DNA of 64,000 nt from Tamarix chinensis (taxonomy: Eukaryota; Streptophyta; Magnoliopsida; Caryophyllales; Tamaricaceae), in contig CM060176.1 in NCBI GenBank assembly GCA_030549775.1, positions 99,590,303 to 99,654,302 of the forward strand, in the 5' to 3' direction. Under the pieces are notes generated by a model. It saw nothing but the letters and a program-made list of their open reading frames with translations. It was not told where the DNA came from and made no database searches. Positions 13,260 through 25,302 of the stretch are shown here, piece after piece. The number at the start of each line of letters is the position of its first letter. Position 1 is the first letter of the stretch. Both the position numbers and the translations under genes were made by a program.

Positions 13260-13640
13260 ATCCATGTAAGTACGGGAACTCCACTATTTTAGCCAGTGGA
13301 TCAGTCACTTATAGGGCAACATGCCCTAACCACTATTATAGCCGGTGAATCGGTCACTTATAGGGTAACATACCCTAACCACTATTATACGCCAGTGGAT
13401 CGGTCTAGCCCCTGCTCGCATGGTATTCCACTGTAAGTACTTAGTTTCTTTTACATGTCTTAACAAACTCAAGGTTTGGTTTATTGAACTTGGGATCCCC
13501 CACTATTATAATCGGTAGATCGGTCACACATAGGGCAACATACCCTAACCACTATTATATGCCGGTGGATCGGTCTCCAGGGCACCTCGACACCTGGCCA
13601 CTATTATGCTAGTGGATCGGTCTAGACCCGGCTCAATAAT
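13260..13640. repeat. Tandem repeat with CACTATTATAGCCGGTGGAT motif
   Basis: At least five imperfect copies of a unit of about 45-70 bp containing CCACTATTAT, then GCCGGTGGATCGGTC, then often TAGGGCAACATACCCTAA. It lies inside LTR copy A. The complementary motif recurs in tandem at 45.42-45.90 kb in copy E, so it belongs to the LTR family. Confidence 0.8.
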
Positions 13641-14249
13641 CTTTTACTTTACATGATTAATGTTTTATAGTATCATATTCAGAAGATTTCACCCTAGACA
13701 TGCATTACTAACTCCCTCTACACTCATTCTTCTAAGAGGGCTCGTCCCATATCTTGAGACTAATACACCTCCTATCTTGACTCAATACCCTTTCCTCCTT
13801 ACCCTAGCTTACACTAGAGCCCATCTCCCATGTATGTGGGTCATGGCCCACTACGTTTCACCTCTAGTCCACTAATTGCCTCGCTCTAGGGTTTTTTCCC
13901 ATAAACCCTAATTTAGGCCTATGTGCCCCATCCTACTCCACTTCACACAACCCAACTCATTTTAACACTCTACACATCACAACCAATAGATTCCACCCTC
14001 ATTATCACACTTCACTCACCCAGTACATGTATGACCACAAAACCCTAAGTAGCCACGCTAAAACCTAGCTAGCTACTTCAAACCCTAGCTCGTTCTCCTA
14101 TATACTCTTATATTGTCCCACGTACTATTTTTCATTCAACGCATTCAAACACCTAAACAACACTTCCATTACCTTCCTCATACTTCAAATCAACTTTTCA
14201 TATGTAAAATTTACTCCCATATAGAATTTATACATCCCATACAACCCTT

Positions 14250-14460
14250 TGAACTTTTTCATACAAAACCCTAAAACTCCCACGTAAAACCCTAGATTCA
14301 CCCATGCAAATCCTAGATTTTTACATACGTACTTAGATTCTCTCATGTAAACCCTAGATCCATTCATACAAAACCCTAGATTCCTCTATGCGAAGCCCTA
14401 GATTCTGCCATACAAAACCCTAGATTCCTCCATACAAAATCCTAGATTCCTCCTTTTATG
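14250..14460. repeat. Minisatellite with AACCCTAGATT core, ~28-bp period
   Basis: About seven or eight imperfect units of the type CATACAAAACCCTAGATTCC. The AACCCTA core resembles the plant telomere heptamer but each unit holds only one copy, so this is not a telomeric tract. It is within LTR copy A. The minus-strand 60-codon open frame here (14367-14185) is a by-product. Confidence 0.75.
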
Positions 14461-14889
14461 GTCATGCAACATTTAGGTTAACTCCACACCATTTCACTCC
14501 ATATCATCATATTACATACCCTAGCATGCATCTCTTACAGGGTTACATAATATCACATCACATTCACAACACAAACATATGATATACAAATCATAAGATA
14601 ACACATAACGTACCTCAACTCCAAGCCGCACCATACATAAACTAATTATAACAATATACATAAGGTATATCACATATTATGGCACATGGCATACAAGGCA
14701 TATAAGACATATTACATACATACAGCCTTAGCTACACCCTTACCTAATACTACACCGGTCTTGAAGCACGCTCCTACACCTCCTTAAGGCTTTGACTAAT
14801 CTCACCTATAAGAGGAAAAATTAAAGATTAGGTTCCCACCTACTAAAAATACTATTATTTCCTAAATTATTCTAAGGTTAGGTTTTAGA

Positions 14890-14892
14890 TAA

Positions 14893-14948
<56 letters not shown>

Positions 14949-15043
14949 CATAATTCAAAATGAATGAGAAATAAGGGCTTTAGCCTTTCACCCAAAATAA
15001 TAATAATAATAATAATAATAATACGAATAATAATAATAATAGA

Positions 15044-15078
<35 letters not shown>

Positions 15079-15264
15079 TGATGATGATGATAAAAACCAT
15101 AATAATATTGTGAAATAATAATAATCATAATGGTAATAATAGTAATGATAATAATCAAAAATAAAATGAAGTAGGGTTTCGACCCTAGATTGAATAAATA
15201 ATAAAACTAATGAAAATAATAATACTAATAATAATAATAAATACTAATGATGATGATGATGATG

Positions 15265-15298
<34 letters not shown>

Positions 15299-15365
15299 GA
15301 CATGATATTAATAATACTAATACTAAAAATTTGAAATAGACACAATAGGGTCTCGGCCCTATATA

Positions 15366-15400
<35 letters not shown>

Positions 15401-15426
15401 TTAAAAATAATAATAATAGTAATCAC

Positions 15427-15462
<36 letters not shown>

Positions 15463-15545
15463 GCAACATTAATAATAATAACACCACCGAAATAAAAATA
15501 GAATAGGGCTTTGGCCCTCAATAACAATAATAATAAAAACATTAG
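14890..15545. repeat. (AAT)n block with four spaced hairpin cores
   Basis: Long runs of AAT with short GAT patches are interrupted by four related segments of about 45 bp, each centred on a small inverted repeat: 14974-14987, 15172-15187, 15345-15362 and 15505-15518. Spacing is about 200, 173 and 160 bp. The stems pair 5-7 bp around a 4-nt loop. The Ile- and Tyr-only open frames on the minus strand (15100-14885, 15426-15244) are translations of the microsatellite. The block lies within LTR copy A. Confidence 0.8.
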
Positions 15546-16973
15546 TAGTAGTAGTAGTAGTATATTCAAATTAATGGAAAATTAATATAAATAAATAATT
15601 AAAGCTTGTATAAATAGGGTAAAAGGATTGAGAGGGTCTAGGGTTATACTTTGGGTTGGTGGTGACGAGCAGCACCAGCGGTGGCGGCGGTGGCTAGAAA
15701 AAGAGAAGAAAAAAGAAAAAGTTGAATGCCAGGAAAAGGAGAGGAAGAATGAGGGTGGGAGTTGGGGTATTTATGGTTGCCTAGATGGAGAGGAGTAGAA
15801 GGAGGGTGGCGGCACAGCCAAAGGTGGTGGCGCACGGCAGCGGCAACGGTGGCCAAGAGTGGAAAAAGGAGAGCAGGAGAGGAGGAGAGGGAGGAAGAGA
15901 AAAAGAAGAGTAGGGGGAGGTAGAGGAAGGTCTGCGAGTATTTTTGGGAGGTGTACGGGGCAATATGGTTGTGGCAAAAGTGGTGGTGGACAGTGGTCCG
16001 AAGGATGGCAGATGTGGAAGGAAAGGTTGATCGAGGAGGCTACTTTGCACGGCCGGGGTGACTCGTGCAGGGCAAATCGAGGAAGAATGGCAGTGTTGTT
16101 AGTTAGAGGGCAGTGCAAGGAGTGGTTCTAAGGGTGGTTCGAACGTCAGCGTTTGACGAAGGAGGCGGAAGAGGCATCTGAAGTGGCGGCGGTGCACAAG
16201 AAAGAAAATTTTGGGTTTCGGAGAAAGGCTCGATTCCAGGCTGGGTAAGCGGTATTTATAGGGCTTAAAGAACAGGAGAAGATCAGTGGGGCAACGAGGG
16301 AATAGGGCAAGTAAGGTTATGGTTTATCGACGGCGACGGCAGGCTGGCGCACAACTGCATCGTGGCCTACGGTTGACTAAGGGAAAAGGGGGAGATCATT
16401 CAAGAAGAGAGGGAGTTGGGCGTTGTAGGCTGCGCCGGAGAAGAAAAAGGAGGAGGAAGAAGATGGGGCGCGGACCGGGCGGTCCAGGAGAAAAGAAAAT
16501 AAAGAGAAAATGGTTGAGCGACAAATTTTAAAATGGGGGAAAAATGCAGCGCGTTGGGACGCGCTGAAGGAGAAGAGAAAGGAAGGAAAATGGGCCACGG
16601 ACAAGCATAGGTCAGGAAGGAGGAAAAAAAAAGAAAAGAAAGAAAGAAAAAAGAAAAAGTAAAAAAGAAAAATAGGTGGATTGGGATAATTAAATTAATT
16701 TGGAATTTTGGGATATTTAAAAATAATAATATTTAAATAGAATAATATTAAATTCCCTTTTTAGGCTAATTTAGGATTTTTAAAAGATTTTTCTTAAATT
16801 CCAATTTAATTAGCAAATACCTAAAATTTTTATAATTAAAATATTTATTATTTTCCTCTTAATTTTCCCTAATTAAATTCTTTTTATTTTAATAAAAATA
16901 ATTAATTAAATTTATTTCCAAAATAAATTCTTAATTAGATAAATTCTTAAAATTAGGGTTTTTGGGTATTTTA

Positions 16974-17865
16974 ATTATTATCTTTTATGTCATGATAAGA
17001 CTTCAATAAGTATATACCATTTTAAATTTTAAATATGGTTGTCTTAGTTGTCACTTGTTTGTCATCTCGTATGCTAATCAATGAAACTGGTCTCACTAAA
17101 TTTAGAAAGAAAAAAAAAGGCTCTTAAAATCAAGTATGTAGATGTTTGGGTGAATAAGTTACAACTAATATACCCCATATATAAAAAGGTATTTTAGTAT
17201 AATATTTAAATAAAATTAAATTTAAAATGAATTGTGATAATGGTGTTCAAACATGGGGATTAGTTAATTGGTAAATTGTGTATTTGTTTTTAACAATTCT
17301 AATGAACCAATCGACTCATATGCTAAAATCATATAAGTGGTTCTATTATAACTCGAAATCTCTATTTTGTTTTGAACCCAACTCTCTTCCAATCCTTTGC
17401 CTAGCTTTGGAATTGTGTTATGGTTTGATTAAAAATAATTTTTAGGAAGTTTTAAACTCTCATTACAACTATTTTTAGATTTAATTAAAAGTTTAGCATT
17501 ATTCCTTCCCAAAAGCATTTTTCCTTTTTTTATTATTGATTTTATCCTTGTTTCTTCACCCTCTCTCTTCCCTCCTTGGACAATACCTATATAGCATGAC
17601 CAGTTGAACCATGCAAATTGTGTAACCGATTCACCTTTCACTTTTTTTAAAAAAATAATTTATCATTAGATTGGGTTATTGAAAATATAAATTAATAATA
17701 TCAAAATGATCCTAATTTTTTTTTATAAATAAAGATTCATATTGGTATACTTCTAACATAAACAAAAAAAAATTATGCAAAAGTTTCAAGAAAATTGAAC
17801 TAAAATTTCAACAAAATCTTCTCTACAAATAGAGTAAAATTTTTAATAGAGTTATACTCAAATTT
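16974..17865. other. AT-rich spacer, nothing recognised
   Basis: Begins with the right target duplication of LTR copy A. No coding frame of interest; the 70-codon frame at 17641-17429 (minus) has no domain. No element identified. Confidence 0.5.
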
Positions 17866-17869
17866 CAAT

Positions 17870-18790
17870 AAAAAATAGTATTGTTGTAAGATTTTAACGT
17901 TGAAGGACAACAATCATTGTTTAATTGTTAAAAAATATCCACTTAGTTGTTGATAAATCATCACATACGTTTAAAAATCATTACATAACTATTAAAAAAA
18001 AGTCTAAACAACAATGAATTTTTATTATCATAGTTATTTTTAAAACAATTATGGAAAATATTGTTCTCTTAAAATAAAATTTTCAAAAAAAATTACTAAA
18101 ACTTTAATATGAATAGTATTGTTGTAATCTCTTACTACTCATGTACAAATAACAGCTAACACTCTTCATATAAGTTTTCAACAATATTATAATAAATTTT
18201 CAATACTGCTTGGATAATACTCTTTATAAAAGTTGTTAACATTATTCTAACGAATTTTAAATACTCTTTATATAAGTTATTAACATTGTTATAATAAAAA
18301 GACTCTTTGAACAACAATCTTTATAAAAGTTTTCAACACTCTTTGGATAATATTTTACCCAATTGTGATCTCAAAAGGTAAGAATAACAAAAACACATGT
18401 GTTTGTATTATATTTTCAACACTCTTTACATAAGTTTTCAACACTTGTTAAATAAATTTTTAATACTCATGATATAAATTTTCAACATTGCTCAAATAAA
18501 AAGAATCATTGGACAATAATATTTATAAAAGTTTCCAACACTCTTCTTAGGAACTTACAATGCTTTTTGGATAATAATTTTTTTAGTAAGAATAATAAAA
18601 TACACATGTTTGTATTTTTCTTTTCAACGCTCTTTATACAAGTTTTTAACACTTTTATAATGATTTTGAATACTCTTTATATAAGTTTTCAACATTTTTC
18701 AAATAAATTTCAAATAGTCTTTGTATAAGTTTTTAATACTTTTTCTAATAACATTTCAACACCCTTGGAATAGTTTTTGAAAATTTTTAT
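17870..18790. repeat. AT-rich higher-order tandem array (TTTTCAACACTCTTTATA)
   Basis: Subunits of about 20-25 bp of the type TTTTCAACACTCTTTATATA recur many times. They are organised in a longer period of about 203-205 bp: the pair AATAAAAAGA...CTTTG and a downstream ACACATG-TTTGTATT marker appear near 18293/18385 and again near 18496/18590. On both sides (17.80-17.87 and 18.79-19.26 kb) the motif decays into TTGTTGAAAAATCA-type sequence. No protein. It could be a local satellite or the interior of a DNA transposon. Confidence 0.7.
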
Positions 18791-19779
18791 ATAACTATTG
18801 AAAATCATTACATGTCTATTGAAACCTCATTCCATATATATTGAAAATTTAGTTTTATAGTGATGAAATTTTATATTGTAGTTGTTGAAAAAATAATCAC
18901 AAAATTGTTGAAAAATCAATAGAACAAAGGGGGAAATCTATTAATGAAATTCTTGAAAAATCATCACATAGTTATTGAAAAATCTTTACATTGAAACTAT
19001 TAAATGGGTTGTTGATAAGCTTAATGGTGATAAAATTTCAACAAGATTCATAAGAATGAGCTCCAACAACCAAATGGAATCATGATAAAATTTTATAACC
19101 AAATTGTATTACATATTCAAAACATTTCAACATAATAATCAAGCTAATATTTCAATAGAATGGTGTTAATGCTTCAACAATGGCATACTATAATACATCA
19201 ATTGTCATATTAATATTTCAACAGAATAATGCTATTTTTTCAATACTATTATTAATACTTAACCTAATTATTATAAAAATTTACAACATGTCAGCAAAAA
19301 AGAAGAAGCTCAAAACCACCTAGTTAGTTTCTCTAGCACACTACCTTTCAAAACTATTAACATAATCTCAATTTTACAACTTAAAACCCAATAAACCATA
19401 GTATTCACCTATTAAACCTCAATACTACTTTTACAAGCATGTTTTAATTGTCACAATTGAAGAAAAATGATTCATTGAGGAAAGCGATACATATTATCAT
19501 CACTAGTGTTTTCTAATTATGCTAAAAAGTTCTTGATTTTCACAAGAGACATTGTCTCCATACATAACACTAGTACTGACATGCTAGTAATAATAATTTC
19601 TAAATTCACCAAAAAGTGAATAAGAAAAAGGAAAGAATATGAAATTAATAAGAAGAAAAGAATGAAAAAAAATAGAGCTAATAAATCTAATGTGGCAACT
19701 AGCTTGCATCATGATCATGGCGCAACCAGTTGCACCGTATAAATTACCCTTTATGGCTACACCATAAAAACCATGTCTA
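18791..19779. other. Decayed flank of the array, no gene
   Basis: Continues with scattered TTGAAAAATCAT and TTTCAACA motifs to about 19.26 kb, then plain AT-rich sequence. The 5' end of the split LTR copy F should lie in or near this interval, but I could not find a convincing TGTAATACC terminus. Confidence 0.4.
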
Positions 19780-21359
19780 CAATCATATCCCCCCTTTTTG
19801 GCCTCCCTTTTAGTTGGTCTAAAATCTTTTGAGACCTTTTTCCTTCTACTACCATCCTATCCTTTTCTTTTAACACTTTTCCTCCTCACACTCAAGTGTG
19901 CCTGAGCCCTCTTATTTCTTTACCTTCCTAATCTTGACCAAACCTCCTCCCTTCTCATTTCCGTGTGTAGTCGATCCCTTGCAACACATTGAAGCACTTT
20001 TTTCTCCCTTTGCAAGAAAACCTCATAAGTGTTCCTTTACTCTTCTTTTCCTTAGTTCTCCTTTTACTATGTTCTTCTCTCAATTTTGTTTATGATTTTA
20101 ATCTCTAAGGCTCTATCAGGTTCTAAGAAAATTTTAATGAAATAACATTTAAATTTAAATACTTTCTATCAAAATTTCCTCAAATAAAATCAAATATTCA
20201 ATATATAACAATTTTATTCCTTACTATGTTTATATCTCATTATCTTGAATAAACCAAAAGCAAAAAATTTCCAAGAACCAAATAGAGAATAAATTTATTT
20301 TGCTAAATGTTTTCTCTTGTTCTTAACATGTGAGTAAGAATCATAGGTGTTGGTGTGTTAGGGGATTGGTCTTCTTTGCTCAAAGACTTGCTTTGAGGAT
20401 AAACTTAGCTAGAACTTATAGATGTAGAATACTATGGTATCTATTATATATGTGTTCTGGCATGAATCAATGAGTAAGATTGTGGTTAATAGCATGTTTA
20501 AATATTTGGAAACATGATTTTTTCCTTAAAAGCGTGATAGGTATTGGTTGCTTTCTATGAGAAATTATAGAGTTGGATGTAGCATGATTAATGTGTGAGC
20601 TGGTTAGGCTTGTGACTGGCCAACTTGTTTTCCCACACAACTCAACTAATTTGCCTATTTTTCATTATTTTACCTTGGTTTGATTTCCATAATAGCTCAT
20701 TGGTTTGTGGGACCAGTTGATAGGTTTACCTAGGAATTTTGGTGATATTTTTTTAATAATGACTTCTTGTTTGGAATTTCACTCTTTTAAATAATGTTTA
20801 AAATGATAATATTCAATTTAAGTGCAGATGTTTAGTATGAATTAAAGTGTTGGTATTGAATATGATATTTATGATTGAAGCGAAAGATAGTGGAATTTTG
20901 TGCTGACTTTTATTAGTAGATTAGCTAATTGTGTTAATCCACCATTATTTGAGTTGTAATGACTATCTATATTAAGTTAGTACTGATAGTTTTAGCCCAC
21001 CATTATTTGGGTTGATATGACTAGCTATATTAGGTCACTTATTGGTTTTAGTATACCATTATTTGAGTTGTGTTGCCTATCTATACTCGATTAGTTGATG
21101 ATTTTAGTCCACCATTATTTGAAATGCACTGGCTATATATATATTGAGTTAGCGCGTGGTAGACATTATTCCACCTTTGATTGAAATATGCTAACTATCT
21201 ACATAGGATTAGCTACCAGTAAATAATCCACCTTTGATTGAGTTGCACTGCCTATATATACATTGGGTCGCCAGGTGTTGGACACTCCACCTATGTTAGT
21301 TGTTGAGTTGTGTTAATTATCTACATTGGATTAGATAATGGTAGACAATCCACTTATCT
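19780..21359 (+). mobile_element. Giant LTR copy F, 5' part (split by copy B)
   Basis: Pyrimidine-rich tract at 19.78-20.09 kb, then tandem repeats at 20.93-21.35 kb, in the order seen in plus-oriented copies E and H. It stops abruptly at 21359, where the oppositely oriented copy B begins, and the expected 3' LTR part appears on the far side of copy B (25303-25930). The left limit is approximate. Confidence 0.5.
20930..21350. repeat. Tandem repeat, ~60-bp unit with CCACCATTATTTGAGTTG
   Basis: Six to seven diverged units with CCACCATTATTTGAGTTG or CCACCTTTGATTGAGTTG followed by ACTATCTATATT and a GATTAG-like segment. It occupies the position of the CACTATTAT tandem repeats in copies A and E and is probably a diverged version. 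Confidence 0.7.
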
Positions 21360-24300
21360 CGTAACACACTAATTTTTAGGACTTAAAATTTTCTTTTTAA
21401 AGAGTTAATAACCGAAGCTAAAACAACAAAATAAAATGTATTACCGTCATACTTAGTACAAATCTAGTTTCATCTACCATTTTCATACCAAATGCTAAGG
21501 TTAAAATAATTAATCTACTTAAATTACAAGAAATAGAATAGAGAGATCAAATAGATAAATATCATGCTAAATAAAAGCAAAATTAGCAAATAAAAACACA
21601 AAGTATAGAAAATTTAAGAGGACACAAGTGTCCAAGTACAACCAAAAGTCAAATATACCAAAAAGACACCGAATAGTCCTAGGCTCTCAACCTAAACTAC
21701 CAACTTTTGACTAAACTTGGGAGCTAAACTATAAAGACCATTGCCCATTGAATAGGCAAGGCCTATAGAAAGAACCCTTCAATATAATGGTACTAAGCAA
21801 CCATTTATACATAACCAAAATGAAAACCAACATGAATCACATACAAGACATACAACAAAATATGGTACAAGACATTTTAAAATACATAGGATGATTGAAA
21901 TACGATAATCATTCATAAAATGACATACCACCAAGGCCACATACTATTCATACTCATTCTTTTGGAACAAACTAAAAGTTATCAATTGAACATCCAAGAG
22001 ATGTTATTTGAAGTACAATTAGAAACAACATCAACCCAAAACCAAGACAATAATAGCATATGATATATCTCGTTATCAATGCCAATAAATCTCATTAACA
22101 CAAGTAGGCTTGCGGGTATAGACCAGTGACAACCTATATCATCATAAGTAGACACGAATGCTGCTACCAAACCATAGGTAAGTATGAACTACGAAGGTTG
22201 TTACCAAACCACAGGTAGAAACAAAAGCTAATACCGAACCACAGGTAGACACAAAAGGCTGCTACCGAACCAATATAATAATCAAATAATCCATCAATCA
22301 TTTTCAATTTTGTTTTCTTGAGGGGAGATCAACTAACTTGGATACAATAAGGTACTCTAGTCATACTGGTACACTTAGGCAGCACAATATCCTACTTACT
22401 ATCAACCTAAGAATGCAAAGGTACCTTAGTCGCACTGGTACCCGAAGGTAGAATAGTACTCTATTGATAAGGACAACTGCTCTATAAGTATGTATACCCT
22501 CTATCAGTTTACAAAACTAAATAGAGTAAGATATAGGGTTTGGCTGAGGCACTAGGGCACACCAAAAAAAAATCCAAAATATACTATGGGATAAACCACG
22601 TCTCTAGGGTAGCGATCCCTAAGAAGCCACAATTTCTGATCTCAAGATCTTTTACTTTAAGTATTTGTATTTTATGAAGGTGACCAAAAAATTGTACACA
22701 AATCATATAGATCTAATTTCCATACTTAATCATTTTTACTTATTTCCAACTATTTTGAGACAACCATAAATAATATTATTACCAAGGTCAATCATAAAAC
22801 TATACTAAGGCCATCCTAGGCTCAATTATTCACACTTGGGTGTATTAGATCAAAAATGACCAAAATGTCCCTAAGATCTAAATTACCATATTAACATTCT
22901 CTTTAATTACTAAATCCATTTTAGTTATTAAATTATCGTGAAAAAGATAAAACATAATAATTAAATTAATTTATCAAATATTATCAAATGAGTCAAATGG
23001 CTTGTTTACTCTTATTCAATATTTTACATATAAAACCCTAGTATTCCTATCTAATACATCTATGATCACGTAATCTATTGCTCAACAATGTATAATACAC
23101 AGAAGGCATGCTTGTTAGTATAAATATCATAATACACATAAAATGATAAAATTGCCCTTAGGGCACACATCTATAATTATGATTCCATAAATATATGTAA
23201 GCATGCTCAATCTATCCTTTTTCCACACACGTCATATATAATCATAAAAACCATTTTTCATACTTTTGTACCCAAAATATTTTACATATGATAACATGCG
23301 CTTTTTTATCAATTTTTATTTTACAATGAATAGAACATAATTATAACATAATGAATCATGCTTAACATATTTCAGACACAAAAACTCTAATGTGCTACCA
23401 TACCATGTCTGACATTTTAGGAGTATAAAAGTTACCCGAAATCTAGCAAAAATATAATTTTGTTGTATCCTACTAAATATTACAAGGTCTTGCTAATCAA
23501 ACTTTCGCACCTAAAAATAATACCACATTAAATAAATTAATATTTAACAAATAAAATAATAATTATAATAATAAAATACTTCATTTTTAAAATAACCAAA
23601 ATATCCTTACTATTCAAAATTTGGTATCAAAGATTTTTAAAACCAAAACTCTTCTCATGTTGCATGCGCACGAAAAAGGGGTTGGCTAGATGGGAGTGGT
23701 GTGGTGATGATAGTGATGGAGATGGTGGTGATGGTTATGTTAGTTTTGGTGGCTGGATGGAATGATGGTTGTGAGGGAGGGGTTGTTAGGTTGGATAGGG
23801 TAGTGTGGGAAGGGAGGAGTTGTGGCTAGAAGTGGTGTAGGAAGGGCTCAACGAGGCTATGTAGGAAAGAGGGGAGGGAAGGCAGAGGAAAAAGGGAGAT
23901 TCTAGGTTGGATGGTGGCTAGTGGTGGCTAGAAGGGTGGTGGAGCTACTCGATTGGTTGCAAGAGGGATGTGGTGCATGGGGAATGGTGTTGTGGATGGA
24001 ATTTTCAAAGTGTAGGGGAAAAGCAATGGTATTGTTTGCCATTGCCCAATGGTGCGTATGGGGGAAGCAACAGAAGTAAAGGGAAGGGTAGCGAGGGAGA
24101 ATACCAAAGGTGGTGGAGGTGGTGTAATAGCTATAGCTGAAGGTAGGAGTGTAGGGAACGATAAGGGTGGCTATAAGGGAGAAGAATAAGAGCAAGAAAC
24201 AGGGTGCGATAGAGGAGAAAGAAGAAGAAGAAGAAGAAGAAGAAGAAGAAAAGAAGAAGGAGAAGAGAAGGTCGACAGTGGTGGTGGTGCTGTCAATGGT

Positions 24301-25302
24301 GGAAGTTGTGGTGTAGGGGGGACACACAAAAATGGAGGGTAGAGGAGGCTCGTTGCTAGCGGTCAATGGTATGGGGGCTAGTGTAGGCTAATAAAATAAC
24401 CAAATTAAGGGGGTGAGGAGGAGAAAGGAGAAGAAGAAGAAGGGGGCAGCGATGGTGATTGTTGCAACGAGAAGGTGTGCTCGGTTGAAGAAGTAAGGCG
24501 TCAAGGGAGAGGGTTGGTTGACGAAAATACAAAGTGTTATGTCACTGCACAGGTGATGTAGAAGGAAGCACAAGCAGGGGCTAAAATGGAAAAGGATAGG
24601 GTGGCGCACATGATGGTGGAGGATGGTTTGCTGGGAGTGAAACCAAATAGGGTAGAGGGAGGGTAGTGCGATGTGTGTGCTAGGAGTTGGATAGGAAGGA
24701 GGTTGGGAATAACTGGAACCAAATAGGATAGAGAGGGGAAGCAGGGGAAGGGTAGTGTTTGGTTGTGGGAAGAGACACACAAAATTAAAGAGGGATAGCG
24801 GAGTGTTTGTGTTTAGTTGAGGAGGTGCAAATATGCGTGTGTATGTATATATGCATGCATGGTGAGTTTGACAAGTGAGGGAGGTGGGTTCGTAGAGGTA
24901 AGGTGATAGGGATGGTTGAGAGGAATGGTTTGGCAGGTGAGGGGTATGGGCTATTGAGTGAGGTAGGGAGAGCAATCAAGGGAGTAAAATAAGGGCACGT
25001 AAGGGGTAAATCATGGGGTAAAATGGTAGGATAGTGTAGGAATATTTTATTTTAGTTTTAGGTTTAGTTTTGATAGGTTAGGGTACCGGGTGAAAATATA
25101 TATCGAAAAAATTAATTCATTTCAGGACAAGTTTAATATGAAGGAAAAAGTTAAAATAATCATGAAAAATATTTAAGAAATTATTTGGGTTATAGGTCAA
25201 AGATTATTAATAAACTAATTAGGTTAAGGTTTAAGGATTAGTTTTTGAATAAAATGGCTAAATACCAAAAAATAAAAGGTTACAAAATGTCAGGGTATTA
25301 TA
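21360..25302 (-). mobile_element. Giant solo LTR, copy B, inserted in copy F (3.94 kb)
   Basis: Minus-strand orientation: 5' end TATAATACCC (25302), 3' end GTGTTACG (21360). Flanks TATCT (21355-21359) and TATAT (25303-25307) match at 4 of 5 bases. The 3' internal block with TACTAAGTATGACGG (complement around 21439-21460) is close to that of copies A and D. The segment 22780-22880 is recognisably homologous to the complement of 40945-41050 in copy D, which confirms family and orientation. It contains 34-bp-type tandem repeats (22.14-22.27 kb) and a long tract, purine-rich on plus, at 23.69-24.99 kb with a (GAA)n run near 24217-24265. The Pro/Ser/His-rich minus-strand frames (24366-23902, 24975-24388) are low-complexity artefacts. 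No gag-pol. Confidence 0.65.

Larger units (their letters stand above)
12551..16973 (-). mobile_element. Giant solo LTR, copy A (4.42 kb)
   Basis: Read on the minus strand it runs from TAAAATACCC (16973) to GGATGTTACA (12551). The flanks are identical 5-bp direct repeats, ATTAT at 12546-12550 and 16974-16978, as expected for an LTR-element insertion. From its 3' end inward it has GGCGGTAACA (complement of 12631-12640), the TTACTCAGTACGTAGCGTAC-like block (complement of 13079-13098), tandem repeats at 13.26-13.64 kb, an (AAT)n block, and a tract that is purine-rich on plus and pyrimidine-rich on minus (15.64-16.68 kb). No gag-pol. It shares this layout with copies at 42647-47203, 21360-25302, 39208-42333 and 56753-60818. 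A Ty3/gypsy origin is inferred from the TGTTACA-type 3' terminus and the great LTR length. Confidence 0.7.

Noticed and set aside
13260..13640. Spaced repeats that might suggest a CRISPR-like array
   Set aside because: Units and spacers are both degenerate and of uneven length, and the sequence is a plant retroelement LTR.
14885..15426. Open frames encoding runs of Ile and Tyr
   Set aside because: They are translations of (AAT)n/(ATT)n microsatellite with no start context, domain or codon bias.
15644..16604. Frames rich in Arg/Gly (plus) or Pro/Ser (minus)
   Set aside because: Purine-rich tract of LTR copy A. Both strands are open by composition only.
23902..24975. Pro/Ser/His-rich frames of 154 and 195 codons resembling extensin-like proteins
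   Set aside because: No signal peptide or regular SPPPP motif. Overlapping frames on the same strand are equally open because of composition. They lie inside a giant LTR.
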